From: CAWJFP01 sp963842155
GTDB lineage: Bacteria > Pseudomonadota > Alphaproteobacteria > JACZXZ01
Reading direction: 5' to 3'
NCBI GenBank assembly: GCA_963842155.1
Contig: CAWJFP010000008.1
Span: 55,319 to 119,318 of the forward strand
DNA length: 64,000 nucleotides
Positions 45,587 to 56,162 of the stretch are shown piece by piece (within the stretch, counting starts at the first letter, position 1; each line of letters begins with the position of its first letter). A program made the position numbers and the translations under genes. The notes under the pieces were generated by a model, which did no database searches, was not told where the DNA came from, and was given only the letters and a program-made list of their open reading frames with translations.

Positions 45587-46151
45587 AGCGGCCGCCGGCG
45601 AGGCGGTCGTCAACCTCCCCAACCTGATCTCGCTGGCGCGCCTCTGCGCCGCGCCCGTCATGATCTGGCTCATGCTCGACGGAGCCTGGACGACGGCCTT
45701 CGGCCTCTTCCTCCTCGCCGGGCTCTCGGACGCCGTCGACGGGCTCATCGCGCGGCGCTTTCGCGCCCGCTCGCGCCTCGGCGGCTTCCTCGACCCGCTC
45801 GCCGACAAGACCATGCTGGTCAGCGTCTTCGTGATGCTCGGCTATATGGGCCATCTGCCGGCTTGGCTCGTGATCCTGGTGGTGTTCCGCGACGTCATCA
45901 TCATCGGCGGCGCGCTTCTCGTGCATACCGTGACCGGCAAGCTCGAGATGCATCCGCTCATGATCAGCAAGCTCAACACGGTGGCGCAATTCGCGCTGCT
46001 CGCCTTCCTCCTCGCGCGCCTGGCGATGGGCGTCGATCTGCGCATGATCGAGATCCTCCTCGTCTACGCCGTCGCCGTGACGACCACGCTCTCGGGCGCG
46101 GCCTATGTCGTCAGCTGGGCGCGTCGCGCCGCCGCCATGGGCGACGCCTGA
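45567..46151 (+). CDS. CDP-alcohol phosphatidyltransferase family protein
   Basis: 194 residues with about five TM helices. The family signature D-G-x2-A-R-x(8-9)-G-x3-D-x3-D is complete in VDGLIARRFRARSRLGGFLD followed by PLADK. It makes a phospholipid by swapping CMP on CDP-diacylglycerol for an alcohol, probably a PgsA-like phosphatidylglycerolphosphate synthase, although its substrate cannot be fixed from sequence. Its stop overlaps the AI-2E gene start (ATGA). Confidence 0.88.
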   Translation: MWPRANEAAAGEAVVNLPNLISLARLCAAPVMIWLMLDGAWTTAFGLFLLAGLSDAVDGLIARRFRARSRLGGFLDPLADKTMLVSVFVMLGYMGHLPAWLVILVVFRDVIIIGGALLVHTVTGKLEMHPLMISKLNTVAQFALLAFLLARLAMGVDLRMIEILLVYAVAVTTTLSGAAYVVSWARRAAAMGDA

Positions 46152-47242
46152 TGGGCGGCGACCGCCAGCTCCGCTTCTGGCTGGGCGGCCTGTTGATCGC
46201 GGCCGTGGCGCTCTATCTTTTGCGCGCCATGCTGCTGCCCTTCGTCGCGGGCATGGCGATCGCCTATATGCTCAATCCCGTGGCCGATCGCATCGAGCGG
46301 CTCGGCCTTTCGCGCACCATCGCCACCAGCTTGATCACCGCGGCGTTCTTCCTCGTGCTCCTCGTCATCCTCATTTTCCTCGTGCCGCTGCTCCAGGCCC
46401 AGGCGCTGAGCTTCGCCAAGCGCCTGCCGCATTACCTCGATACGGTGCGCGACAGCGTGGTGCCCTGGATCCAGAGCATCGAGATGAAGATCAAACCGGC
46501 CGACGTCGAGCGCATACGCGACGCGGCAAGCAATTTCGTGGGCAGCGCGCTGTCCTGGCTCGCCTCGGTGCTGAGCAGCCTGTGGAGCGGCGGGCTCGCT
46601 CTCGTCAACCTTCTCGCCCTCGTCTTCATCACGCCGATCGTCTCCTTCTATCTGTTGCGCGATTGGGGACGCGTGGTGAACCACGTCGATCGCTGGCTGC
46701 CGCCGCGGCACGCGGAGACGATCCGCGCGCTCGCGCGCGAGATCGACCGCACGCTCGCGGGCTTCGCGCGCGGCCAGGCCATCGTCTGCGTCTTTCTCGG
46801 CACCTTCTATTCGGTCGGGCTGTCGCTCGTCGGGCTCGATTTCGGCGCGCTCATCGGCATCACCGCTGGTCTGCTCTCCTTCTTTCCCTATGTCGGCACG
46901 ACCGGCGGCTTCATCGTCAGCGTCAGCTTGGCGTTGCTGCAGTTCAACGATTGGGGCTCGGTCGGCATGACGGCCGGCGTCTTCATCCTCGGCAATCTGA
47001 TCGAGGCCTATTTCCTGGCGCCCAAGCTGGTCGGCGAGCGCGTCGGGCTGCATCCGGTCTGGGTGATCTTCGCCCTCCTCGCCGGCGGCACGCTCTTGGG
47101 CTTCGTGGGGGTGCTGCTCGCCGTGCCGGTGGCGGCGGCGATCGGCGTGCTCGCCCGCTTCGGCCTGCGCCGCTATATGACCAGCCCTTATTATGGCGGG
47201 CCCGGCGCGGACGATCGGCCGCCAGGCCCCTCCGGAATTTAG
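46151..47242 (+). CDS. AI-2E family (PerM-type) membrane transporter
   Basis: 363 residues with about eight TM helices. Family features: two N-terminal helices, a long helical loop (AKRLPHYLDTVRDSVVPW), LVFITPIVSFYLLRDW, GLLSFFPYVGT and LVGERVGLHPVWVIFALLAGG. The AI-2E family includes permeases with debated roles (export of autoinducer-2, ions). It is translationally coupled to the phosphatidyltransferase and followed by hdaA 3 bases later, the usual alphaproteobacterial block. Confidence 0.9.
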   Translation: MGGDRQLRFWLGGLLIAAVALYLLRAMLLPFVAGMAIAYMLNPVADRIERLGLSRTIATSLITAAFFLVLLVILIFLVPLLQAQALSFAKRLPHYLDTVRDSVVPWIQSIEMKIKPADVERIRDAASNFVGSALSWLASVLSSLWSGGLALVNLLALVFITPIVSFYLLRDWGRVVNHVDRWLPPRHAETIRALAREIDRTLAGFARGQAIVCVFLGTFYSVGLSLVGLDFGALIGITAGLLSFFPYVGTTGGFIVSVSLALLQFNDWGSVGMTAGVFILGNLIEAYFLAPKLVGERVGLHPVWVIFALLAGGTLLGFVGVLLAVPVAAAIGVLARFGLRRYMTSPYYGGPGADDRPPGPSGI

Positions 47243-47245
47243 CGC

Positions 47246-47923
47246 TTGGCCCAGCTCGCTCTCGATCTCGGACATCGGCCCGCCTTCGGGCGCGAGGATT
47301 TCCTCGTGGCGCCCAGCAATGCGGAGGCGGTGGCCTGGATCGACCGCTGGCCCGGCTGGCCGGCGCCGATGCTGGCCCTCTACGGCCCGGCCGGCTGCGG
47401 CAAGAGCCATCTGGCGCAGGTCTGGCGCGCGCGTTCGGGCGCGCTCGCCTTGTCGCGCGCGACGCTTCGCGCGGAGGGCCTGGATGTCGGGCTCGCGGAC
47501 GCGCGCGCGGCTCTCCTCGAGGATGCGGAGGAGGGCGTCGAGGAACGCGCCCTCCTTCATCTCTACAACATGCTCGCCGAGCGCGGCGGCCATCTGCTCT
47601 TGACCGGGCGCGCGCCGCCGGCGCGTTGGAGCACCGAACTCGCCGATCTGCGCTCGCGACTCTCGGCCGCTCCCGCCGTCGCCATCGCGGCGCCCGACGA
47701 GGCGCTGATCGGCGCCGTTCTCGTCAAGCTCTTCGCCGATCGCCAGATCCGCGTGGGCGCGGAGCTCGTCGCCTATCTCTTGCCGCGGATGGAGCGCTCC
47801 TTCGCCGCGGCGCGCGCCATCGCGGCGGCGCTCGACGAGGCCTCGCTCGCCGGCCGCCGCCCCATCACCATCCCCCTCGCGCGCGGGCTGCTCGAGCAAA
47901 TGCACTCGCGCGAGCCCGGTTGA
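47246..47923 (+). CDS. hdaA: DnaA-related regulator HdaA
   Basis: 225 residues, a short AAA+ protein related to DnaA domain III. It starts with a clamp-binding motif QLALDLGHRP (QLxLDL type), used to bind the DNA polymerase beta clamp. Walker A is LYGPAGCGKSHLA. In Caulobacter HdaA promotes DnaA-ATP hydrolysis after replication starts. The start is a TTG at 47246. Position after the AI-2E gene and ahead of the polyphosphate block is typical. Confidence 0.85.
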   Translation: MAQLALDLGHRPAFGREDFLVAPSNAEAVAWIDRWPGWPAPMLALYGPAGCGKSHLAQVWRARSGALALSRATLRAEGLDVGLADARAALLEDAEEGVEERALLHLYNMLAERGGHLLLTGRAPPARWSTELADLRSRLSAAPAVAIAAPDEALIGAVLVKLFADRQIRVGAELVAYLLPRMERSFAAARAIAAALDEASLAGRRPITIPLARGLLEQMHSREPG

Positions 47924-48159
47924 CGCCTTCTCCTGTGGATAAATCCGGCGCGCTTATCGTAACGAATTCACGGCGCTAATGCGCCTCTTGCAGACGCGAA
48001 TCGAGGATATCCTGGCAAGGTGGCAGCCGCTCCGGCGATGTGTTAGATATGGTGGCGGAGCGGATGCGTCGACGTGCAATGGCGAGCATCGAGCTCCTAA
48101 AAGGGGTGGCGTGGAGCGCCGCAGGCGTCTCCTTTCCGTCTTTGCGTCGTCAGGGTCGG

Positions 48160-49707
48160 ATGAGCGAGGAGATCGAGCTCAAGCTCGCGTTGCAGCCCGA
48201 GCATGTCGAGCGCTTGCGCCGACATCCGATTTTGCGCGCCCTCAAGCTCGGCCGCGGCTCGACCCAGCGGCTGGTCAGCGTCTATTACGACACGCCCGCA
48301 TTCACCCTCATGCGCAACAAGGTGGCGCTGCGCGTGCGGCAGGTGGGCGGCGAGCATATCCAGACCATCAAACGGGACGCCGGCGAAGGCGAGAGCAGGC
48401 TTGCGCGAGGCGAATGGGAGCAGCCGATCGAGGGAGACCGCCCCGACCTTTCCGGCGTCGAGGATATGGCGCTTCGGCGGCTGATCGAGCCGCATGAGGC
48501 GAGCGGCGAGCTGAACCCCGTCTTCACGACGGAGTTCCTGCGCCGCACCTGGCCGCTCCGGCTGGGGGCGAGCGAGATCGAATGCGCGCTCGATATCGGC
48601 GAGATCAAGGCCAACGGCACCAGCCAGGCGCTCTGCGAGGTCGAGTTCGAGCTCAAGGCGGGCGAGGCGTCCGAGCTCTTCGAGCTGGCGCGCGAGATCA
48701 ACCGCACCGTGCCACTGCGTCTCGAGCCCACCAGCAAGGCGGCGCGCGGCTACAGCCTCGTGGCCGGCACGCCGCCCGCGCCGCAGCGCGGCGTGCCCGT
48801 GCGCCTCGCGCAAGGCATGACCGTGCGCGAGGGCGTCGCCGCGGTCGCGCGCGCCTGCATCGATCATATCGTCGCCAACGTCGACAGCGCCCATCATGGC
48901 GCCGATCCGGAAGGCGTGCATCAGCTTCGCGTCGGCATCAGGCGGCTGCGCGCGGCGCTGGTGATCTTCCGCGACGCCATCCCGGAGGAGGAGCGCGCCG
49001 GGCTGTCCGAGGACTTACGCTGGCTGCAGCGCGAGCTGGGGCCGGCGCGCGAGTGGGACGTGCTGATCGACGAGACCATCCATCCGGCCGCCAAGCGGCT
49101 CGCCGCGCCGGACATGGACGCGCTCATCGCGCTCGCCGAGGAGCGTCGCGTCCAAGGCTACGAGCGCGCCCGCGGGGCGCTCAACGAGGCGCGCTACACC
49201 GATCTGCTGCTGCGGCTCGAAAGCTACATCGACGCCCATCGCGGGAACGGCAACGGCTCGGCGGAGCGCGTCGAGGGCGAGGCCGACACCCTCGACCGCC
49301 CGCTCACGCAGTTCGCGGCCGAAGTGCTGCATGCTCGCCAGGCCAAGACGCAAAAGCTCGGCCGCCAGATCCGCAAGCTCGACCTCGAGGCGCTGCACAA
49401 GCTGCGCATCCGGGTCAAGAAGCTGCGTTACGCGACGGAGTTCCTGCGCGATCTCTATGCGAACAAGGCGGCCAAGCGCTATATCGCGAGCCTCAAGGAG
49501 CTGCAGGACACGCTCGGCAAGGTGCATGACGGCGCCGTCGCGGCCGGCCATGTCGAGGCGCTCGAGGCGGCGGCGGGGCCGCGCGCCGAGCGCGCCGCGG
49601 CGTTGCTGCAAGGCTGGATCGCCGCCAATCTCAAGCGCGACCGCAAGCGCCTGGTGGCGCTTTGGCACGACTTCGCCGCGCGCAAGCCCTTCTGGAAGGA
49701 TGCGTAG
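48160..49707 (+). CDS. CYTH-CHAD domain protein (inorganic triphosphatase-like)
   Basis: 515 residues. The N-terminal CYTH domain begins EEIELKLALQP (ExExK tunnel motif) and includes the Arg/Lys/Glu strands VALRVRQVGG and CEVEFELKAG. The C-terminal CHAD domain has helical His/Arg repeats, HQLRVGIRRLRAAL and HKLRIRVKKLRYATEFL. Similar fusions hydrolyse triphosphate or bind polyphosphate. Its location two genes before ppk and ppx fits a polyphosphate role. The start MSEEIELKL at 48160 is chosen over an in-frame ATG 120 bases upstream. The 236 bases before it hold no gene. Confidence 0.92.
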   Translation: MSEEIELKLALQPEHVERLRRHPILRALKLGRGSTQRLVSVYYDTPAFTLMRNKVALRVRQVGGEHIQTIKRDAGEGESRLARGEWEQPIEGDRPDLSGVEDMALRRLIEPHEASGELNPVFTTEFLRRTWPLRLGASEIECALDIGEIKANGTSQALCEVEFELKAGEASELFELAREINRTVPLRLEPTSKAARGYSLVAGTPPAPQRGVPVRLAQGMTVREGVAAVARACIDHIVANVDSAHHGADPEGVHQLRVGIRRLRAALVIFRDAIPEEERAGLSEDLRWLQRELGPAREWDVLIDETIHPAAKRLAAPDMDALIALAEERRVQGYERARGALNEARYTDLLLRLESYIDAHRGNGNGSAERVEGEADTLDRPLTQFAAEVLHARQAKTQKLGRQIRKLDLEALHKLRIRVKKLRYATEFLRDLYANKAAKRYIASLKELQDTLGKVHDGAVAAGHVEALEAAAGPRAERAAALLQGWIAANLKRDRKRLVALWHDFAARKPFWKDA

Positions 49708-49731
49708 GCGCGGCCTCGCGCGCCACCGCGC

Positions 49732-50253
49732 TCAATCCTCCTTGGTCTCGCGCGGCGCCGCGAGCATGACGAGCTCGGCGCCGCCGGGCTCGACCGTCCG
49801 CCATCGCGCCACCGGAGCGACAAGCTCGGCAAGCGCGCCGGTGGGGAACTTGGTCGCCAGCCGCTCGAGCAGCGCGGGCTCGCCTTTGCCGGCGAGCGCC
49901 AAAGCGAGCCGTTGCAGGCCCGGATTATGCCCGATGAGCATGACCCGCCCGATCGTGTCGTCGAGCCGCGCCAGCCGCGCCAGAAGCTTCGTGGCGCTCG
50001 CGAGGTAAAGCCCGCGCTCGACTTCGATCGCGGGCTCGTGGGCGAAGCCTGCCTTGACGGCCTGCCAGGTCTCTTGCGTCCGCCGGGCGGCCGAGCACAG
50101 CACCAACTCGGGCTCGAGCTCGAGGCGACGGATGGTCGAGCGAATGGTCTTGCAGGCGCGCTTGCCGCGCTCGCTCAAGGGGCGATCGAAATCGGCCGTG
50201 CCGGGCTCGTCCCAGCTCGATTTGGCGTGGCGCAGGAGATAAAGCCGCTTCAT
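49732..50253 (-). CDS. SixA-type histidine phosphatase
   Basis: 173 residues of the histidine phosphatase superfamily branch 1. The catalytic motif is LYLLRHAKSSWDE (RHA variant, as in SixA), with the second Arg in ARRTQETWQAV and the second His in VMLIGHNPGL. SixA removes phosphate from His residues of phosphotransfer proteins. It is convergent with the CYTH-CHAD gene. Start at 50253 (MKRLYLLRHAK) is clear. Confidence 0.9.
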   Translation of the reverse strand: MKRLYLLRHAKSSWDEPGTADFDRPLSERGKRACKTIRSTIRRLELEPELVLCSAARRTQETWQAVKAGFAHEPAIEVERGLYLASATKLLARLARLDDTIGRVMLIGHNPGLQRLALALAGKGEPALLERLATKFPTGALAELVAPVARWRTVEPGGAELVMLAAPRETKED

Positions 50254-50376
50254 CCTGGATTCGTCTCTGACCGGCCCTCGTGCCTCCCTGCGGCATGCGA
50301 GCGGAATGAGCGAGGATCGGCTGGATTTAAGTTCCTAAAATCTTGATGGACGCGTCAGGGACTTCAAATCCGGAAA

Positions 50377-50398
50377 CCACACTAGATTACTAGTGTGG
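50377..50398. repeat. Perfect 9-base hairpin in the sixA-ppk intergenic region
   Basis: CCACACTAG and CTAGTGTGG flank ATTA, within an AT-rich patch. A further CCACACTAG lies near 50457, next to GCGAATTTCGCATTCG. These elements look like a dispersed intergenic repeat. They lie 140-160 bases before ppk and may hold its promoter. Confidence 0.55.
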
Positions 50399-50540
50399 CT
50401 TTGAATCCGAAATTCGCTCGCGGACTTGCCCTGAGCTATGGCGAATTTCGCATTCGCCACACTAGGCCCGCCGCGGCCGTCATGACAATGGCATAATGGC
50501 AAGCTAGAATGACGCGTTGCGAAGAATTGAGGAGCTTGTC

Positions 50541-52712
<2,172 letters not shown>

Positions 52713-52715
52713 CTT

Positions 52716-54227
52716 ATGGCGGAGGAGGCGTCCCGGCGCCGCGAGCGGGTGCTCTCTGCCCATGATCGCATCGGCGTCATCGACCTCGGCTCCAACTCCA
52801 TCCGCCTCGTCGTCTATGACGGGCTGAGCCGCGCGCCGGCCACCTTGTTCAACGAGCGCGTGCTTTGCGGGCTCGGACGCGGGCTCGCGCGCAGCGGAAG
52901 GCTCAACGAGGACGGGCGCAGGATGGCGCTCGACAATCTGGCGCGCTTCGTGCTCCTCGCGCGCCAGATGAGGGTCGCGCGGCTCGACGTGCTCGCGACG
53001 GCCGCGGTGCGCGACGCCGAGGACGGTGCCGCCTTCGTGACCGAGGCGATCCGGCGCTGCAAGGTGCCCATCCAGGTGCTATCGGGGCAGGAAGAGGCCC
53101 GGCTCTCGGCCCTGGGCGTGCTGTCCGGCTTGCCGGCGGCCGACGGCGTCATGGGCGATCTCGGCGGCGGCAGCCTCGAGCTGGTCGAGCTCCATGACGG
53201 CAAGATCGGCCCGCAAGGCACGCTGCCGCTGGGGCCGCTGCGCCTCATGGAGCTCGCGGAGGGCGACGGCAAGCGCGCGCGCGAGGCGATCGAGGAGGCG
53301 CTCGACGGCCTAGCCTGGCTCGCCGATTGCCACGGCCGCGCCTTCTACGCGGTGGGCGGAGCCTGGCGGGCCATTGCGCGGCTCCATATCGAGCAATCGG
53401 ACTACCCGCTCCACGTCATCCATCACTACCGCGTGCCGGCGGCCGAGATGATCGAGGTCTGCCGGCTCATCTCGCGGCAGAGCCGCAAGTCGCTCGAAGC
53501 CATGACCACGGTCTCGCGCAAGCGTCTCGAGACCTTGCCGCTCGCGGCCCTCGTGCTGCAACGCGTCTTGCGCCAGAGCCAGGCCTCGCATGTGGTGTTC
53601 TCGGCGCTCGGCATCCGCGAGGGCCAGCTTTTCGCGCTCCTCTCCGAGGCGCAGAAGCGGGAGGACCCGCTGATCGCGGCGACGGCGGCGCTGGCGCAGG
53701 CCGATGCGCGCTTCGATCCCTTGGGCGACCCGCTCTTCCGCTGGATGGCGCCGCTCTTCGCCGACGAGGAGCCGGAGCTCGCGCGGCTGCGCCAGGCGGC
53801 TTGCCATCTCGGCGACATTGCCTGGCGCGAGCATCCCGACTACCGCGCCGAGCATGCCTGCCTACGCATCCTGCGCCTGCCCCTCGCCGGCATCGATCAT
53901 CCGAGCCGCGCCTTCCTGGCGCTCGCCGTCTGCGTGCGTTACGACGGGCGGGTCAACGGGCCGGAAGCCGCGCGCGCGCGCGCCTTGCTCGACGAGGATC
54001 TCGCGGGCCACGCCGTGCGCATCGGCCTGGCGCTCCGGGTCGCGATCGCGGTCTCGGGCGGCGCCGCGCGGCTCCTGAGCCGCACCTCGCTGTCCCTCGA
54101 AGGCGACAAGCTCATCCTGCGCCTGCCCAAGCCGGAGGAGGCGCTGGGCGAGGGCGAGGCGATGCGCCGGCGCTTCGCCGCCCTCGCCGAGGCCTTCGAG
54201 CGCAAGCCTTCGGTCGAGGCGGGGTGA
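52716..54227 (+). CDS. ppx: Exopolyphosphatase (Ppx/GppA family)
   Basis: 503 residues. It removes terminal phosphate from polyphosphate or pppGpp. The ASKHA fold motifs are present: IGVIDLGSNSIRLVVYDG, LATAAVRDAEDG, GQEEARLSALGV and MGDLGGGSLELVEL. The C-terminal HD-like region contains HPDYRAEHACLRILRL. It is an operon partner of ppk1, an arrangement conserved in alphaproteobacteria. Confidence 0.95.
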   Translation: MAEEASRRRERVLSAHDRIGVIDLGSNSIRLVVYDGLSRAPATLFNERVLCGLGRGLARSGRLNEDGRRMALDNLARFVLLARQMRVARLDVLATAAVRDAEDGAAFVTEAIRRCKVPIQVLSGQEEARLSALGVLSGLPAADGVMGDLGGGSLELVELHDGKIGPQGTLPLGPLRLMELAEGDGKRAREAIEEALDGLAWLADCHGRAFYAVGGAWRAIARLHIEQSDYPLHVIHHYRVPAAEMIEVCRLISRQSRKSLEAMTTVSRKRLETLPLAALVLQRVLRQSQASHVVFSALGIREGQLFALLSEAQKREDPLIAATAALAQADARFDPLGDPLFRWMAPLFADEEPELARLRQAACHLGDIAWREHPDYRAEHACLRILRLPLAGIDHPSRAFLALAVCVRYDGRVNGPEAARARALLDEDLAGHAVRIGLALRVAIAVSGGAARLLSRTSLSLEGDKLILRLPKPEEALGEGEAMRRRFAALAEAFERKPSVEAG

Positions 54228-54257
54228 CATTCGATTTGTTGCGGGAGAGCACCTTCC

Positions 54258-54380
54258 GTCCCGGCGAAAGCCGGGACCCATCGTCGAGCGGGCTCGATGT
54301 TTTTCGCCTGCCTGCTCCGCCTGAGTGAAAACCTCCAGCAGTTGCGATGCCGGTCTATGGATACCGGCTTCCGCCGGTAT
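54258..54380. terminator. Two perfect 8-base hairpins between convergent ppx and rnd
   Basis: GTCCCGGC/GCCGGGAC around GAAA (54258-54277) and ATACCGGC/GCCGGTAT around TTCC (54361-54380) lie in the 190 bases between the stops of two convergent genes. Their tetraloops and place suggest bidirectional transcription stops. They also look like the common GGxCCxGGCGAAAGCCxGG dispersed palindrome. No T-run follows, so termination is inferred. Confidence 0.5.
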
Positions 54381-54418
54381 TAGGGGTGGGTTGTTGCGGG
54401 CGACGAGGCCGCCTCCGA

Positions 54419-55700
54419 TTACCGTTCGCTCGGCTCGGCTTCGCTTTCCTCGCGCTCGGTCTCGCCCGCCTCGGCAAGCGCGGCTTCGTCTTCGAGCTCC
54501 GCCTCGTAGCCAGTGCCCGCCGCCGCCGGCAGCGGCGGCCTGCTCGCGTCGCGCTCGACCAGAACGAGTCGCTTGCCCTCGATGGCGAGCGCCAGCCGCC
54601 CGGCCTTGAGCGCGAGCGCCGCCTCGCCGAAAATCTCGCGCCGCCATCCCTTGAGGGCGGGCACCGCCGCCTCGTCGTCGGCGGCGATACGCTCGATGTC
54701 GGCGGCGGAGGCGACCAGCCGCGGCGCCACGCGGTGGGCGTCGCATTTCATCTTGAGCACGACCTTGAGCATGTCGATCACCGCGCCGAGATCGCGCGGC
54801 AGGTCGAGCTTGGGCGCCGGACGCGGACATTCCTCCTCGGGGACGGCGAGGCCGCGCTCGACGGCGGCGAGGATGGCCTCGCCCATGCGCCCCTCGGCAT
54901 AGCCGCGCGAGAGGCCGCGGGTGCGGGCGAGTGCCGCGGCGCTGGTGGGATGATGGGCGGCGATTTCGACAAGGGCCTCGTCGCGCAGCACGCGATTGCG
55001 CGGCAGGTTGCGCCGCTGCGCCTCGAGCTCGCGCCAGGCGGCGAGCTCGCGCAGGATGGCGAGGAAGCGCGCGTTGGCGCCGCGCGTCTTGAGGCGCTGC
55101 CAGGCGTTCCACGGCTCGACGCGATAGATCGCCGGATCGGCGAGCGCCGCCATCTCCTCCTCGAGCCAGGCGGCGCGGCTGGTGCGCTGGATGCGGAGCG
55201 ACAGCCTCTCGTAGACCTCGCGCAGATGGGTCACGTCCTCGATGGCGTAGCGGATCTGCCGCTCCGTCAAGGGCCGCGCCGCCCAGTCGGTGAAGCGCGA
55301 GGATTTGTCGATATGGGCGCCGGTGAGCTTGGCGACCAGCGTATCGTAGCCGACCGAATCGCCGAAGCCGCAGACCATGGCCGCGATCTGGGTATCGAAC
55401 ATGGGCGTCGGCAGCTTGTCCGACAGCAGGAAGAAGATACTCGATATCCTGACGCCCGGCATGGAAGACCTTGAGGAGGGCCGGGCTGGCAAGCAGCGCC
55501 AGGAGCGGCGCCAGGTCGATCCCCGGGGCCAACGCGTCGATCGCGGCGGCCTCTTCCTCGCCCGCGAGCTGCACGAGGCAAAGCTGCGGGTAGTAGGTCT
55601 TGTCCCGCATGAATTCGGTATCGACCGTGAGGAAGCTGTTGGAAGAGGAGAGGCGCCGGCAAAAGGCGCTCAAACTCTCGCTGTCGGCAATGAGATTCAT
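54419..55700 (-). CDS. rnd: Ribonuclease D, one frameshift
   Basis: About 426 residues after correction. The DEDD exonuclease motifs are FLTVDTEFMRDKTYYPQLCL (Exo I, D-x-E), KVFHAGRQDIEIFF with FDTQIAAM (Exo II) and YAIEDVTHLREVYERL (Exo III). An HRDC domain follows (about residues 205-290). The frame breaks near 55438, where an extra base splits QDIEIFFLLSDKLP; removing it gives a full protein. It trims tRNA and other RNA 3' ends. In relatives rnd is next to aspS; here the cobalamin operon and the Cys-rich genes lie between them. Confidence 0.9.
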
Positions 55701-55870
55701 TGCCCGTTCTCATACACGCTTTCGCCCTCCGGCAAAAGCGCGCGAGGGCCCGTGCTTGTGACAAGGAGGCTCCGGCCCGCGCGCCGGGCGGCGAGAAGCG
55801 CCGGCCCGCGCCCGCGCCGGCTCGGCATTTCTTATTGCCCGGCGGCGGGGATTGGCATAGCGTTCAAGCG

Positions 55871-56045
55871 ATGGTTCCCCGAGTTTGGGGATGAAAAGGG
55901 AATACGGTGCGGCCCTTCCGGGCCTAGGCCGTAGCTGCCCCCGCAACTGTGAGCGGCGAGCCGCGCGTCACTCGAGCCACTGGGAAACCGGGAAGGCGAC
56001 GCAAGGCAGAGACCCGCGAGCCAGGAGACCTGCCATCGGCCGTGG
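55871..56045 (+). promoter_or_regulatory. Cobalamin riboswitch (B12 element)
   Basis: The core is clear: GATGAAAAGGGAATACGG (about 55891), then CTGCCCCCGCAACTGTGA (B12 box region, about 55936) with GAGC..., CACTGGG at about 55978, GAAGGCGACGCAAGGCAGA and the closing GAGCCAGGAGACCTGCC (about 56019). It precedes btuB by about 120 bases and should shut expression when adenosylcobalamin is abundant. Confidence 0.93.
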
Positions 56046-56162
56046 TCACGCACGAACACATTGGGCGGGGTGAACCAGTGGAGACCGGAACCGCTCCCGA
56101 GGTCGGGTCGGAATCTGGGCTTTGGTTCGTGGTGACGTTCGCATCACCACGGAGCCGAAGCC